Assembly (NCBI GenBank): GCA_012031265.1
Contig: JAAUTY010000006.1
Coordinates: forward strand, 53,424-117,423
Reading direction: 5' to 3'
DNA: 64,000 nt
Source: Spirulinaceae cyanobacterium SM2_1_0
GTDB taxonomy: Bacteria > Cyanobacteriota > Cyanobacteriia > Cyanobacteriales > Spirulinaceae
Position numbers and translations under genes: made by a program. Positions 8,873 to 19,756 of this stretch are shown piece by piece (the first letter of the stretch is position 1; the number at the start of each line of letters is the position of its first letter). The notes below the pieces were generated by a model, which saw only the letters and a program-made list of their open reading frames with translations, searched no databases and was not told where the DNA came from.

Positions 8873-8970
8873 GCCAGAGCCGCTGCGCCTGACGCCACAC
8901 CGTAGTCAACACCAGCGTTTGCAGAATGTAACAATTGCCGACTTTGAGCGGGTTTGCGCCCCCGTTCCCC

Positions 8971-8976
8971 TATGAT
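8971..8976 (+). promoter_or_regulatory. Candidate -10 box for cpcG
   Basis: TATGAT lies 48 bp before the chosen GTG start of cpcG, a good match to the sigma70-type -10. No -35 with 16-18 bp spacing is obvious, as often seen in phycobilisome genes that depend on activators such as RpaB. Start-site mapping would be needed to confirm it. Confidence 0.35.
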
Positions 8977-9023
8977 TGAGGTTAATCTTTGTAAAAAATT
9001 CTAAGATAACTGGAGGTTCAAAC

Positions 9024-9782
9024 GTGGCCATTCCTTTATTGGAATATGCGCCCAACAGCCAGAACCAGCGTGTTGCTGGCTACGAGGTGCCTGGTGAAGA
9101 GCAGCCGATGATGTATTCCACCGTCAGCTTGCCCGCAGGCGACGATATGCAGGGTCTCATCTGGGCAGCTTACCGGCAGATTTTTAGCGAACATCAGCTT
9201 CTGAAGTCCAACCGCCAAACGATCCTGGAATCGCAACTGCGGTTTGGGCAACTTCGCGTGCGCGACTTCATTCGTGGCTTGCTGCTTTCGGAGCCGTTCC
9301 GCCTGTGGAACTACGAGCCAAATGACAACTATCGCTTCGTGGAACTCTGCGTACAGCGGGTTCTCGGCCGCGATGTTTACAACGAGCGCGAAAAAATTGC
9401 TTGGTCGATCGTCCTGGGAACGCGGGGGATCGAGGGCTTCGTTGATGATTTGCTCGATAGCGACGAGTACATGGAGAGCTTTGGTTGGGACACCGTTCCC
9501 TATCAGAAGCGCCGCGTCCTGCCGCAGAAAGCGGCTGGTGAAACGCCGTTCAACCTGAAGACGCCGCGTTACGGCCCCTACCACCGCTCGCAGCTCGGCT
9601 TCCCGCAGATGGTTTGGCAAAATGCGGTGCGTCGCTTTGTGCCCCAGGAGAAGCAGCCTGCCGCCGGTAACCCGGTCAATTTCTTGGCGATGGCTCGTGG
9701 TCTGAACAGCGCTAAGGGGGTTCTTCCGCCCAAGGTCTCGGCCATGAGCATTAATATTGGTGCATCGGTGCCGCGTCGCTAA
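9024..9782 (+). CDS. cpcG: Phycobilisome rod-core linker CpcG
   Basis: The 252-residue linker connects phycocyanin rods to the allophycocyanin core and tunes energy transfer. The start is the GTG at 9024, since the family begins (M)[16 protein letters not shown], and it is preceded by GGAGG at 9012-9016; the earlier frame extension is spurious. The Pfam linker domain occupies about residues 20-180 ([62 protein letters not shown]). There is no C-terminal hydrophobic segment, so it resembles CpcG1 (core-attached) rather than the membrane-tethered CpcG2/CpcL type. It stands apart from a cpc operon. Confidence 0.95.
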   Translation: MAIPLLEYAPNSQNQRVAGYEVPGEEQPMMYSTVSLPAGDDMQGLIWAAYRQIFSEHQLLKSNRQTILESQLRFGQLRVRDFIRGLLLSEPFRLWNYEPNDNYRFVELCVQRVLGRDVYNEREKIAWSIVLGTRGIEGFVDDLLDSDEYMESFGWDTVPYQKRRVLPQKAAGETPFNLKTPRYGPYHRSQLGFPQMVWQNAVRRFVPQEKQPAAGNPVNFLAMARGLNSAKGVLPPKVSAMSINIGASVPRR

Positions 9783-9928
9783 CGGGCGATCGCCGCTACT
9801 GCTGCACTAATTCAGCAGCCGCACGTGACAGGATCAGCAGGTTTTGGAGCCACTTGTTGAGTTTTGTTGGGTGCGGCTGCTTGGTGTCTGGCGATCGCCG
9901 TGCCACCGTCCAATTCAATCAGCCCCCT

Positions 9929-12108
9929 TCAGTCAGTAGGCATCTGACTCGGAAGCTGCCCCTGACCCTTCGCCGCATACATGGCGCGATCAGCCAGCTC
10001 GATCAGAGCTTCTATCTCGCCGCCATCAGTAGGGTAAATGCTCGCGCCGATACTGGCCGCGATCGACACGCTCTGCCCCTCCAACATGAAAGACTGGGCG
10101 AGAGTGGCATGAATTTTGGCAATCACGATCTCGATATCATTAATCTCGGCAATCCCTGGCAAGATAGCCGTGAACTCGTCGCCGCCGAGACGCGCCACTA
10201 CGTCGCTACCGCGCAGGCAATTTTTGAGGCGACCGGCAACGGCTTTGAGCAACAGATCGCCAATGTGGTGGCCGAGGCGGTCGTTCACCCCCTTAAAATC
10301 ATCAAGGTCAAGGTAAAGTAGGCCGACATACTGGGCTTCGCGCTCAGCCCAGGCAAGAAATTGTTCGAGACTTTCATAAAAATGCTTACGGTTGGGCAGC
10401 CCCGTCAGGGAGTCGTAGTAAGCCAGATGATGCAGTCGATGTTGGGCATCTTGGAGCTGGGCGTTGGAGCGGCTGAGTTCTACAGCCGTGCGGCGTAGGT
10501 CATCCTCGACCCGCTTGCGTTCGGTGATGTCGCGGATTGCCCCGACCAGAAAGACGTTACCAGCTGCATCGCAGTGTAGGGAGCGTTTTGTGGCGATCGC
10601 GTGCTGATAGCCCTCGCTGTCAGTCAACTGCTCCTCGCCTTCATTGGCAAGGCCGGTCTCAAAAACTTCGGCATCAGCTTGCCAAAAACGGGTCGCCTCA
10701 GCGGCTGGAAACACCTGCCGCACCGTTTTGCCCAGTAATTGTGGGGCGCTGAAGCCGCTGAATTGGCAAAAGGCCTGATTGACAACGAGCCAGCGATGTT
10801 GGCGATCGCACACAAATACCGGATCCGGAATCGTGTCAAAAATCGAGTTCAAAAACTCCTGCGAGCGACGCAGCTCCTCGCGTTGGTAAGCGCGCCAACT
10901 GGTAAGCAGGAGCCAAGAACCGGTCAGCGCCAACAGCGGCGGTAGCACCGACAGCCACCAACCCGCAAGAAAGAAGGCATAGGCGAGACCCACCAAGCTC
11001 AACAGCAGTAAGACCAAGCCCACAACTGAATGTCCCCAGGAGCGCTGGCGCACAACGATGATCATTCCGGCACTCGACCAAGCAAGGAGCCACAGCCACT
11101 CAGCCGCATCAGGCAATGTCCGTAGCGTCGCTGGCCGGCCGTCTAGCGCGCCACCGAGCATCTGGCTCACAAAATTGGCGTGCAGCTCGACGCCGTAGAT
11201 CGGCTCCAAGGGGCTAAACCAATCGCCACTGTGGGGAGTATAGGCAAAATCTTTGAGGCTGGCCGCCGTGGAGCCGACGACGACAATGCGATCGCGAAAT
11301 CGTGTCGCTGGTACTTGTCCCGCCAAGACCTGCCCCATAGTGACCGACAGTATTTGCTCCGGGTGACGGAAGTTGGCGAGGACTTGATAACCCTTGGCAT
11401 CCTGGCGCACGTAGCCGACCGCACTGCCTTGAAAGGGTTGAAAAACGGCTTGACCGAGCTGTAAATGCTCAGGATTACTGGCTGCCGCCTGTGGCTCGAT
11501 GTCCTCGGCGGCTAAGTAGAGCAGAGCCAGCTTCAGCGAGAAGCTCGTGTGCAACTCACCGTCAATATGCCAGTAGAGCACGTTGCGTCGGACTTTCCCG
11601 TCCACATCCAGGACGACATTGTTGAATCCGACCTGGCCGCGCTCAGCCAAAATCGGCGGCGGCGGCACATTGATCGCCGTACCGTCTTGCAGTTGCTGGA
11701 TGCCGATCAGATTGTCCGTCGTCGCCATCAGTGCCTGGAGGCTTTGGGTTCCAGGCGGGATGGCAAAATCGCGGTAAACATCCAGACCAATGGCACGAGG
11801 CTCGGCGGCAATGATACGTTTGAGTAGGGTGCGATCGCCTGATCCGGCAGCGGCCAACGTGCGGCTGCCTGCAAGTCCGCCTCGGTGATGCGAACCAAGA
11901 TGACGCGCTCATCCGGGGGTGCCAACGGCCGGAACTGAAAGAAGCGGTCAAGCACGGATAGCTCCATCGCTTGCAGCACACCGCTCCAACGCAAAATCAG
12001 AACTGCTGCACTAATACCCAGGGGCAAGAGTGCCAAGCGACTGTAACGGCTCAGCGGCTGACCCAAGGATGCAGAGCGCTGGCGCAGCCAGAGGAATAGA
12101 TTAGCCAA
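9929..12108 (-). pseudogene. CHASE2-TM-PAS-GGDEF diguanylate cyclase, frameshifted
   Basis: Read with one added base this is a 726-residue sensor. Order: N-terminal membrane helix (LALLPLGISAAVLIL), extracytoplasmic CHASE2 domain (FRPLAPPDERVILVRIT, RWPLPDQ, then AAEPRAIGLDVYRDF), three membrane helices, PAS/PAC (FDTIPDPVFVCDRQHRW), and GGDEF (ARLGGDEFTAILPG) with an intact I-site RGSD five residues upstream. Such proteins make cyclic-di-GMP in response to an external signal. The frame breaks beside HIP1 at 11831-11838: upstream gives WPLPDQAIAP, and the continuation LLKRIIAAEPRAIGLD is in the next frame. One missing C in the CCC at 11827-11829 (complement) explains it. The downstream frame alone would begin inside CHASE2. 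The catalytic half is unspoiled, so a real lesion must be recent, or it is a sequencing error. It lies 8 bp downstream of the VKOR gene, so they are probably co-transcribed. Confidence 0.8.
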
Positions 12109-12116
12109 GGCTTTTC

Positions 12117-13139
12117 TCAGTGAGAGCGGGAATGTCCCGGCGACCCAGCGCCAATCACGCTAGCGTAGGCGGTACTTAAAGTTGGTATCACCTGGTAATC
12201 AGTCAGTTCCGCCAGCTCCGTCAGCAACTGGGTGCCGGGATAGAGTTCACCGTCAATCTCCCAAGTAGGGTAGGAGGTGACACCTGCCTCGGTGCAAAGC
12301 TCTGGCTGGGCATCTTTGCCACCCGCCTCACATTCGATATAGTTCACTTCGCTAAAGGCTTCCTTGCCAAAGAGCTGCTTTTGGTCGTAGCAGTGCGGAC
12401 ACCAGAACGCGCCGTACTTTTTCGCCCCGGCCTCAGTCAGATGGGCGGCGAGGGCAATCTCGGCTGGCCCTGATTCCGTCGTGATCTCCCAACCGCCCAC
12501 ACGCGGATTGGCGGCTCCCTGGGGTTGAGGGATGACGCCACCCGTGGCAACACCAGCAGGATTGTTGACGCCAGCATAGACTCCCAGCGTCCCTACCAGA
12601 GTCACCAGCGCCACGACGACGCCGGTAAACAGTACCTGCCCAATGTCCTCCCAGTGGCGGCCGAGGATCGTCAGTGCTAGGAAAGTCACGGCGAAGGTTG
12701 CGGAGGTGATGCAGTAGACGCAGACGGTCTGTAATTCAAAGGCCAGCAAATACATGAGATAGCCGCTGAAGACGGCCATCGAGGTCGCACCGACCAGCAG
12801 TAGCAGCCAAGACCATTCCTCGAGGCGGTTGCGGAGTTCTTTTTGGCGATCGCGATTCACAGCCAGGGGGCCGAGCGCGAACACCGCCATGCTGACGTAG
12901 GCTAGCGCGCCGAAGAGCGAGAGCGGGAGGCCAAAAACTTGGGCGTAGGGACTAGAGAGCACATCGTCACAACTACCGATTCCGGCAGCCGACGCTTCAC
13001 CCGCGATGCAGCCGACCTGAGCGCCAGTCAGCTTGACCACAGTGAGGTATGCCGTCAGGGTAGCCCCCAGGGTAGCGATCCCGCCGATCAGCAGGCGTGA
13101 CCAACGATGAATCCAAGGCGAGGAACGGCGGCGAGTCAT
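12117..13139 (-). CDS. Vitamin K epoxide reductase-thioredoxin fusion (LTO1-like)
   Basis: The 340-residue membrane protein joins a VKOR domain of four or five helices to a C-terminal thioredoxin-like domain. Visible redox cysteines: loop pair C44 and C57 (QVGCIAGE, GSCDDVL), the quinone-proximal C140-VY-C143, and C247-PH-C250 in the thioredoxin domain (GAFWCPHCYDQ). Homologues in Synechococcus and plant LTO1 oxidise lumenal or periplasmic thiols and pass electrons to quinone; plant LTO1 is needed for photosystem II assembly. The start at 13139 (MTRRRSSPW) is preceded by AGGA at a good distance; the longer GTG start at 13181 lacks one. The CHASE2 sensor follows after 8 bp. Confidence 0.92.
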   Translation of the reverse strand: MTRRRSSPWIHRWSRLLIGGIATLGATLTAYLTVVKLTGAQVGCIAGEASAAGIGSCDDVLSSPYAQVFGLPLSLFGALAYVSMAVFALGPLAVNRDRQKELRNRLEEWSWLLLLVGATSMAVFSGYLMYLLAFELQTVCVYCITSATFAVTFLALTILGRHWEDIGQVLFTGVVVALVTLVGTLGVYAGVNNPAGVATGGVIPQPQGAANPRVGGWEITTESGPAEIALAAHLTEAGAKKYGAFWCPHCYDQKQLFGKEAFSEVNYIECEAGGKDAQPELCTEAGVTSYPTWEIDGELYPGTQLLTELAELTDYQVIPTLSTAYASVIGAGSPGHSRSH

Positions 13140-13237
13140 AGCAAGCTGTCCTAATCTTAAGTAGAGCGGCAGAAAACGCACAAAGCACAGGCACTGTCAA
13201 TTTAGAATTCTAGCTTAGGATTTTGGCGACGCACATT

Positions 13238-14083
13238 TTAGGAGTGAAGCTTGAGCGGCGGCGCGGCTGTCGCGGTTGGAGCGGCCGCTTCCTGGCGAGC
13301 CGCTTCGACAAACGCTTGGACGCGGATCGGATCGATGGGTTCCGCAATCCGCCCGTGGCGCTTGAGTGAGCTAGCGACGATCACGCCGTCCGCCGCAGAG
13401 AGCAACGTACCGATATTCTGCCAGTCCGCGCCACTGCCGACAAATACTGGTTTGCCCCGCGCTGCATCCCTTGCCAGCTCGAGATCTTCTGGATTGGGTG
13501 GACTCCCGGTTGCCCACCCCGACAGAATCACGCCATCGGCGAGGCCGCGCTCCAGCGTGTCCTGTACCGCCGCCGTGAGATTGGGGGAACCGAGGGGGCG
13601 AGCGTGCTTGACCAAGACATCGGCGAGGATGTGAACCTGACTGCCGAGTTCGCGCCGGTAGCGCAGCAACTGGTGGGCTTGCCCTTCGATCAGGCCCTGA
13701 TCGGTGACCATGACCCCCGCCAGCACATTGACACGGATGAATTGACAGCCACAGACGGAGGCGATCGCCATGCCACTGAGGGCATCATTGCGCAGCACAT
13801 TGATGCCCAGCGGCAGCATGACCAAATTCTTAACCCGCTGGGCAATCAGCGAGATCGCGCTCACCACCGCCGGATCGACATGATCCTTGGCGAAGGGGGC
13901 ATCGAAAAAATTCTCAATGATAATGCCATCCACGCCCCCCGCCGCCAGAGCGGTCGCCTCTTGCTCGGCGCGGTCGATCGCCGCTTGCAGATTCCCCCCC
14001 CAGCGTGGCGAACTCGGCAGCGGCAAGAGATGAACAACGCCGATGATGGGTTTGGGGGTGTCAAAAACGTTCTCAATGTCCAC
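13238..14083 (-). CDS. btpA: BtpA family protein (photosystem I biogenesis)
   Basis: The 281-residue product has the BtpA/SgcQ TIM-barrel signature: KPIIGVVHLLPLPSSPRWGG, GVDGIIIENFFDAPF, LPLGINVLRNDA, FIRVNVLAGVMVTDQG, KHARPLGSPNL and GKPVFVGSGAD. In Synechocystis BtpA is a thylakoid-associated protein required to stabilise photosystem I reaction-centre proteins, notably at low temperature; the barrel fold also occurs in enzymes of sugar metabolism, so the molecular activity is open. The preferred start is the GTG at 14083 (VDIENVFDTPKP) because the 15 residues before it lack family similarity. The C-terminal tail is Ala/Pro-rich and variable. Confidence 0.88.
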   Translation of the reverse strand: MDIENVFDTPKPIIGVVHLLPLPSSPRWGGNLQAAIDRAEQEATALAAGGVDGIIIENFFDAPFAKDHVDPAVVSAISLIAQRVKNLVMLPLGINVLRNDALSGMAIASVCGCQFIRVNVLAGVMVTDQGLIEGQAHQLLRYRRELGSQVHILADVLVKHARPLGSPNLTAAVQDTLERGLADGVILSGWATGSPPNPEDLELARDAARGKPVFVGSGADWQNIGTLLSAADGVIVASSLKRHGRIAEPIDPIRVQAFVEAARQEAAAPTATAAPPLKLHS

Positions 14084-14426
14084 AGGCCGATCGCAGTGGG
14101 AAGGGTGCGGCGTCGCCCGCGCCGCCAAACGCTAGCGATGGGGGGGCAGGTCAAACACTCTAGGAGCAGGGAATGACGGGCTATCGTTGATTATTCTATA
14201 GTCCGCCATGCCCGATTCTCTCAACAAATCCAAGATGCCAGCCGGATCCCCAATACCGCGTCGATTCGGTCTCGAGCTGGCGTTGAGGCCGGACAAGCGT
14301 TAGAATTGTAAAGATTCGTTTCTGCTTGCACCGCTCAGTCCAGCTAACCACGCAGTCCGATTCCTCGCTCCCTTCACCCGCTGGGGATTCACGCTTATTC
14401 GCCCTCGCCTAAATTCAGACACCAAT

Positions 14427-15752
14427 ATGGCCCCCAAGCCAACACTCGCGATCGCCCACCTCGGTTGTGAAAAAAATCGTATTGACTCCGAGCATATGCT
14501 CGGCTTGCTCGCAGCAGCTGGCTATGCCGTCACTGCCGACGAGGCGCAGGCTGATTATGCCATCGTGAATACGTGCAGCTTCATCGCCGAGGCGCGGCAG
14601 GAATCAGTACGCACCTTGGTCGAACTGGCGGAAGCGGGCAAAAAGATTGTCATCGCGGGCTGCCTCGCCCAGCACTTCCAGGAACAGTTGCTGGCTGAGA
14701 TTCCTGAAGCGGTCGCCGTCGTGGGCAGCAGCGACTATCACCAGATCGTCAAGGTGGTCGAGCGGGTTGAAGCCGGTGAGCGCGTCAAGCAGGTGTCGGC
14801 GGAACCGACTTACATTGCTGACGAGACCACGCCGCGCTATCGCACAACTCCGGAGGGCGTCGCTTACCTGCGGGTGGCGGAGGGCTGCGACTACGGCTGT
14901 AGCTTCTGCATCATTCCCCAATTGCGCGGCCGCCAGCGATCGCGCTCCATCGAATCGATTGTCACGGAAGCGCAACAGCTCGCCGCTCAGGGCGTTCAGG
15001 AACTGGTGCTCATCTCCCAGATCACCACCAACTACGGCCTGGATCGCTACGGCAAACCCCAGCTTGCAGAGTTGTTGCGCGCCTTGGGGCAAGTCGATGT
15101 GCCCTGGATTCGGATGCACTACGCCTACCCCACCGGCTTGACACCCGAAGTGCTAGCAGCAATCCGCGAAACACCGAATGTCCTGCCCTATCTCGATTTG
15201 CCGTTGCAACACTCGCACCCCGAAATCCTGCGGGCGATGAATCGTCCCTGGCAGGGACGGGTCAATGACGCCATCATTGAGCAGATCAAAGCAGCCCTGC
15301 CGGAAGCCGTGCTGCGAACGACGTTTATTGTGGGCTTTCCTGGCGAAACCGAAGCCCATTTTGAACACCTGCTCGACTTCGTGGTACGCCACGAGTTCGA
15401 TCATCTGGGCGCGTTTGCCTTCTCGCCAGAAGCAGAGGCTCCCGCCAGTCGCCTGCCGGGGCAACTTCCTGACGCGGTGCGGGCGGCGCGGCGCGATCAA
15501 CTGATGGCGCTGCAACAACCCATTGCCCAACGACGTAATCACGCTGAAATTGGCAAGACGGTTGATGTGTTGATTGAGCAGGAAAATCCAACTACGGGTG
15601 AGGCAATCGGGCGCTCCGCGCGCTTCGCGCCTGACGTAGATGGTTTGGTTTACGTGCAAGGTGCGACCACCTTGGGCGCAATCGTACCGGTGACGATCCA
15701 AGACGCCGACATCTACGACCTCTACGGTCAGGTCGCCACTGCGGCCACCTAA
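14427..15752 (+). CDS. rimO: Ribosomal protein S12 methylthiotransferase RimO
   Basis: RimO adds a methylthio group to Asp89 of ribosomal protein S12 using two [4Fe-4S] clusters. The 441-residue product has all three parts: an N-terminal UPF0004 domain with cysteines C14 ([12 protein letters not shown]), C50 (NTCSFI) and C79 (AGCLAQ) for the auxiliary cluster; a radical SAM core with C154xxxC158xxC161 ([10 protein letters not shown]); and a C-terminal TRAM domain from about residue 375. HLGCEKNR and [15 protein letters not shown] mark RimO rather than MiaB. It is followed 106 bp later by the helicase gene on the same strand. Confidence 0.95.
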   Translation: MAPKPTLAIAHLGCEKNRIDSEHMLGLLAAAGYAVTADEAQADYAIVNTCSFIAEARQESVRTLVELAEAGKKIVIAGCLAQHFQEQLLAEIPEAVAVVGSSDYHQIVKVVERVEAGERVKQVSAEPTYIADETTPRYRTTPEGVAYLRVAEGCDYGCSFCIIPQLRGRQRSRSIESIVTEAQQLAAQGVQELVLISQITTNYGLDRYGKPQLAELLRALGQVDVPWIRMHYAYPTGLTPEVLAAIRETPNVLPYLDLPLQHSHPEILRAMNRPWQGRVNDAIIEQIKAALPEAVLRTTFIVGFPGETEAHFEHLLDFVVRHEFDHLGAFAFSPEAEAPASRLPGQLPDAVRAARRDQLMALQQPIAQRRNHAEIGKTVDVLIEQENPTTGEAIGRSARFAPDVDGLVYVQGATTLGAIVPVTIQDADIYDLYGQVATAAT

Positions 15753-15858
15753 CTCTCTCATCGCTTAACCGGGCTTGAAGGTGATCGCTGACCTCAGCGT
15801 GCTTTGCAAATCTGGTTAAGTTTTCTAAACTACTAGCAAAGCACCCGCTATTTTTCTT

Positions 15859-17268
15859 ATGAGCACTTCGTTTGCCAGCCTAGGTCTGTCCGCTGCCTGT
15901 CTCGCGCAGCTTGAGGAACTGGGTTTTGAAACCCCCACTGAAATTCAAACTCAGGCGATTCCCCACCTGCTTGCCGGACGTGATGTAGTCGGTCAATCCC
16001 AGACTGGCACGGGCAAAACCGCTGCCTACTCGCTACCGCTGCTTGACCGCGTAGACGAGACGGTTGCTGCTGTTCAGGTGCTGGTTCTCGCGCCGACCCG
16101 CGAATTGGCCCAACAGGTTGCCCAGTCCGTGGATGATTTTTCGGGCGCTCGCCGCTTGAAAACCTTGGTCGTCTGCGGCGGTCAGTCGATTGAGCGTCAA
16201 ATCCGCAGCCTGCGACGCGGTGCCCAGATCGTGGTCGGAACTCCCGGCCGCGTCATTGATCTGCTTGACCGTAGTGACCTCGACTTGGCACAAGTACGCT
16301 GGGTTGTTCTCGATGAGGCGGACGAAATGCTCAGTATGGGCTTCATTGACGATGTGAAGCGAATCCTGCGCCGTACTCCCCAGGAACGCAGTACCGCCTG
16401 TTTCTCCGCCACCATGCCCCGCGAGATCCGCGATCTGATCCAACAATTTCTGCGCGATCCTGTCACGGTCACCGTGACGCAGCAAGAAGCAGCCCCGACG
16501 CGCATCGAGCAACGCGCTTACCTCGTGCCCCGCAGTTGGCCCAAGATGCGTGCCCTGATGCCAATTCTGGAAGTTGAGTCACCGGAATCGGCGATTGTCT
16601 TTGTCCGCACCAAGCGCCTCGCTGGCGAACTGGCGAGCAAGCTTCAGAGTGCTGGCTATAGCGCCGATGAATACCACGGCGACCTCAGCCAGAACCAGCG
16701 GGAACGCCTCGTGCAGCGCTTCCGCAACGGTCAGGTGAAAGCGATCGTGGCGACCGACATCGCGGCGCGTGGTCTGGATGTGGAAAATCTCAGCCACGTC
16801 ATCAACTATGACTTGCCTGACAATGCCGAGACCTACATCCACCGTATCGGCCGCACCGGCCGCGCCGGTAACACGGGCATCGCTCTGTCTCTGATTCAGC
16901 CCTTCGACCGCCACTTGTTGCGCCGCATCGAACGTCGCCTGCGCCAGCAGCTTGAGGTCAGCCAAATTCCCACCCAGGCGCAGATCGAAGCGCGCCGCTT
17001 AGCCTCCTTGCAAGAAAAGATGCAGGCGACGCTGGCGGGAGAGCGGGTTGCTTCCTTCTTGCCGACTGTGAAGGAACTGAGTGCGGACTACGATCCCCAA
17101 GCGATCGCCGCCGCCGCCTTGCAGATGGTCTACGACCAGTCCTGCCCCCAATGGCTGCAAGATTGGGAGGCTCCCCCCGAAAGTGGCACCCCCAAGCCGG
17201 TCAAGCGCCATTCCAACTCCTCAGCGGATGGCTCGAAACGATCGATGACCTCCCAGCGGGGACGCTAG
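15859..17268 (+). CDS. DEAD-box ATP-dependent RNA helicase
   Basis: The 469-residue product has every core motif in order: Q motif (FETPTEIQTQAIP), I (SQTGTGKTAA), Ia (APTRELAQQV), Ib (VGTPGRVIDLL), II (VLDEADEML), III (FSATMP), IV (AIVFVRTKR), V (VATDIAARGLDVENLSHVIN) and VI (YIHRIGRTGRAG). A basic and Ser-rich tail (KPVKRHSNSSADGSKRS) follows. It resembles cyanobacterial CrhR/DeaD-type helicases that remodel RNA, often in response to cold or redox changes, but which paralogue this is cannot be decided. Between its stop and thrC are only 87 bp. Confidence 0.93.
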   Translation: MSTSFASLGLSAACLAQLEELGFETPTEIQTQAIPHLLAGRDVVGQSQTGTGKTAAYSLPLLDRVDETVAAVQVLVLAPTRELAQQVAQSVDDFSGARRLKTLVVCGGQSIERQIRSLRRGAQIVVGTPGRVIDLLDRSDLDLAQVRWVVLDEADEMLSMGFIDDVKRILRRTPQERSTACFSATMPREIRDLIQQFLRDPVTVTVTQQEAAPTRIEQRAYLVPRSWPKMRALMPILEVESPESAIVFVRTKRLAGELASKLQSAGYSADEYHGDLSQNQRERLVQRFRNGQVKAIVATDIAARGLDVENLSHVINYDLPDNAETYIHRIGRTGRAGNTGIALSLIQPFDRHLLRRIERRLRQQLEVSQIPTQAQIEARRLASLQEKMQATLAGERVASFLPTVKELSADYDPQAIAAAALQMVYDQSCPQWLQDWEAPPESGTPKPVKRHSNSSADGSKRSMTSQRGR

Positions 17269-17355
17269 CGGGCAGTGGGATAATAGAGAAGCGAGTGGCG
17301 CAGCAATGTCAGTGGTGCTACTCTTTCTCCCCTGCTGCACTTCATCGGCGCTAAA

Positions 17356-18471
17356 ATGACTGCGATTTCCGACACCTTGACGACCCAGTCCATTGCTCCG
17401 CATATTCCCGGTGTTCAGCGCTGGGATGGATTGATTGCGACTTACCGCGATTTTCTGCCGGTGACCGATGCCACCCCGGTGGTGACGCTGCATGAGGGGA
17501 ATACGCCGCTGATCCCGGTTCCGGCGATCGCCCAGCAGATCGGCCGCGATGTGCAAGTTTTTGTTAAATTCGACGGCCTGAATCCCACCGGCAGCTTCAA
17601 GGATCGTGGCATGACGATGGCGATCTCCAAGGCCAAAGAAGCGGGTGACACGGCGACAATCTGTGCCAGTACCGGCAACACCTCCGCCAGTGCCGCCGCC
17701 TACTCCGCCCGCGCCGGTATGAAATCCTTCGTCCTGATCCCGGATGGCTACGTGGCGCTGGGCAAACTCGCTCAGGCCCTGCTCTACGGGGCGGAAGTCC
17801 TCGCAGTCGATGGCAATTTTGACGACTGCTTGCGTTTGGTGCGGGAGTTGGCGGATCGCTACCCCGTAGCGCTAGTGAATTCTGTCAATCCCTACCGCTT
17901 GGAAGGTCAAAAAACCGGCGCGTTTGAGATCATTGACGCGCTCGGTAAGGCTCCCGATTGGCTCTGTATCCCCGTTGGCAATGCGGGCAATATCAGCGCC
18001 TACTGGATGGGATTTTGTGAATACCGCCAAGCCGAACGCAGTGATCGCCTACCCCAGATGTTTGGTTTCCAAGCTGCCGGAGCCGCGCCATTGCTCGCCG
18101 GTCATCCCATCGCTCAGCCCCAGACGGTGGCGACGGCGATCCGCATCGGCAATCCCGCCAGTTGGGACAAGGCGATCGCCGTGCGCGATGCCTCTCAGGG
18201 CGAATTTAACGCCATCGAAGATGCCGAAATCTTGACCGCATACCGCTTGCTCGCCCGCGAAGCCGGAATTTTTTGCGAGCCAGCCAGTGCGATCTCGGTC
18301 GCGGGCTTGTTGAAATTGAAAGCGCGCGTTCCGACCGGGGCTACCGTGGTCTGCGTCCTCACCGGCAATGGTCTCAAAGATCCCGACTGTGCGATTCAGA
18401 ATAGTCATAACGCGGCAAAAACAGGCTTAACGGCTGACTGCGAAGCTCTGGCAAAGATGATGGGCTTTTAA
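17356..18471 (+). CDS. thrC: Threonine synthase
   Basis: This PLP enzyme converts O-phosphohomoserine to threonine. The 371-residue product shows the short-form bacterial/archaeal architecture: [17 protein letters not shown], then the Schiff-base lysine in [35 protein letters not shown] for the phosphate of [18 protein letters not shown], and a C-terminal [16 protein letters not shown] loop. No ACT or SAM-binding extension is present. It lies between the helicase and leuB genes on the same strand; all three could be read from nearby promoters. Confidence 0.95.
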   Translation: MTAISDTLTTQSIAPHIPGVQRWDGLIATYRDFLPVTDATPVVTLHEGNTPLIPVPAIAQQIGRDVQVFVKFDGLNPTGSFKDRGMTMAISKAKEAGDTATICASTGNTSASAAAYSARAGMKSFVLIPDGYVALGKLAQALLYGAEVLAVDGNFDDCLRLVRELADRYPVALVNSVNPYRLEGQKTGAFEIIDALGKAPDWLCIPVGNAGNISAYWMGFCEYRQAERSDRLPQMFGFQAAGAAPLLAGHPIAQPQTVATAIRIGNPASWDKAIAVRDASQGEFNAIEDAEILTAYRLLAREAGIFCEPASAISVAGLLKLKARVPTGATVVCVLTGNGLKDPDCAIQNSHNAAKTGLTADCEALAKMMGF

Positions 18472-18649
18472 TTCGGCTCCACCGCGCTATGGCGACCGTT
18501 GCGTTCAGCCGGTCTGAGCGGCCCTCGGGGTCGCCAGCGGTCAGCCGTGACTCGCGCCGTCAACCACAACCCGTTGCCCGGTGTCCTGCGCGAGGCCACG
18601 AACAAGCTGCTAGGATGCAAGGTTATTGCCCGCATCAACGCTCAGTCCC

Positions 18650-19738
18650 ATGACCCAGACCTATCGCATTACCCTCCTCCCCGGTGACGGTATCGGCCCC
18701 GAAATCATGCGCGTCGCCGTTGAGGCGCTTGAGGCGATCGCCCGTCAGTTCGATCTCCGCTTCAGCTTCAACGAAGCATTGGTGGGCGGCGCGGCAATTG
18801 ATGCGACCGGCGAACCGCTACCGGCAGACACGTTGGAGCAATGTTGCCAGAGCGATGCCGTGCTGCTGGCGGCGATCGGGGGCTATAAATGGGACAATCT
18901 GCCGCGTGCTCAGCGACCGGAGACCGGTTTGCTGGGCTTGCGAGCCGGCCTGGGCTTGTTTGCCAACCTGCGACCGGCGACGATCGTGCCACAGTTGATC
19001 GATGCTTCGACGCTCAAGCGCGAGGTGGTCGAGGGCGTGGACATCATGGTCGTGCGCGAGCTAACCGGGGGCATCTATTTTGGTCAACCCAAGGGTATCT
19101 TCCAGACCGAAACCGGAGCACAACGCGGGGTGAATACGATGGCCTACACGACCGCCGAGATCGACCGCATCGCCAAGGTGGGGTTCGAGACCGCCCGCCA
19201 GCGCGGTCACCGCCTCTGCTCGGTGGACAAGGCGAATGTGCTAGACGTGTCGCAGTTGTGGCGCGATCGCCTCACGCAGATGGCGAGTCAATACCCCGAT
19301 GTCGAACTCTCACACCTCTACGTGGACAATGCCGCCATGCAGCTCGTCCGCGCCCCGAAACAATTTGACACCCTTGTCACTGGCAATCTGTTCGGCGACA
19401 TTCTCTCCGACGCAGCGGCGATGCTGACGGGGAGCATCGGGATGCTGCCCTCCGCCAGTCTCGGGGTCGCCGGGACACCCGGTTTGTTTGAGCCGGTTCA
19501 TGGTTCTGCCCCAGATATCGCCGGTCAGGACAAGGCGAACCCGCTAGCGCAGGTGCTCAGTGCGGCGATGCTGCTCCGCTACGGTCTCAATCAACCGCAA
19601 GCCGCTACGAAGCTGGAAATGGCGGTGACTCAGGTACTGGAACAGGGTTATCGAACGGGCGACATCATGTCAGCAGGCCTGAAATCCGTAGGTTGTCGTG
19701 CTATGGGCGAGGCCTTGTTAGCCGCGTTAGACGCTTAG
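18650..19738 (+). CDS. leuB: 3-isopropylmalate dehydrogenase
   Basis: LeuB catalyses the NAD-dependent oxidative decarboxylation of 3-isopropylmalate in leucine synthesis. The 362-residue protein starts [20 protein letters not shown] (ATG at 18650; eight further codons upstream in frame are unsupported). Diagnostic residues: [29 protein letters not shown] with the substrate arginines, [15 protein letters not shown], the Asp triad in [10 protein letters not shown] and [13 protein letters not shown], and the NAD-loop [21 protein letters not shown]. The short space before it carries a GC-rich stretch but no clear leader peptide or attenuator. Confidence 0.96.
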   Translation: MTQTYRITLLPGDGIGPEIMRVAVEALEAIARQFDLRFSFNEALVGGAAIDATGEPLPADTLEQCCQSDAVLLAAIGGYKWDNLPRAQRPETGLLGLRAGLGLFANLRPATIVPQLIDASTLKREVVEGVDIMVVRELTGGIYFGQPKGIFQTETGAQRGVNTMAYTTAEIDRIAKVGFETARQRGHRLCSVDKANVLDVSQLWRDRLTQMASQYPDVELSHLYVDNAAMQLVRAPKQFDTLVTGNLFGDILSDAAAMLTGSIGMLPSASLGVAGTPGLFEPVHGSAPDIAGQDKANPLAQVLSAAMLLRYGLNQPQAATKLEMAVTQVLEQGYRTGDIMSAGLKSVGCRAMGEALLAALDA

Positions 19739-19756
19739 CGAGGCCGCACGGATCGC

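Noticed and set aside
15611..15640. GC-rich palindromic stretch in rimO similar to dispersed cyanobacterial repeats
   Set aside because: It encodes normal TRAM-domain sequence at the expected length, so no insertion is indicated.
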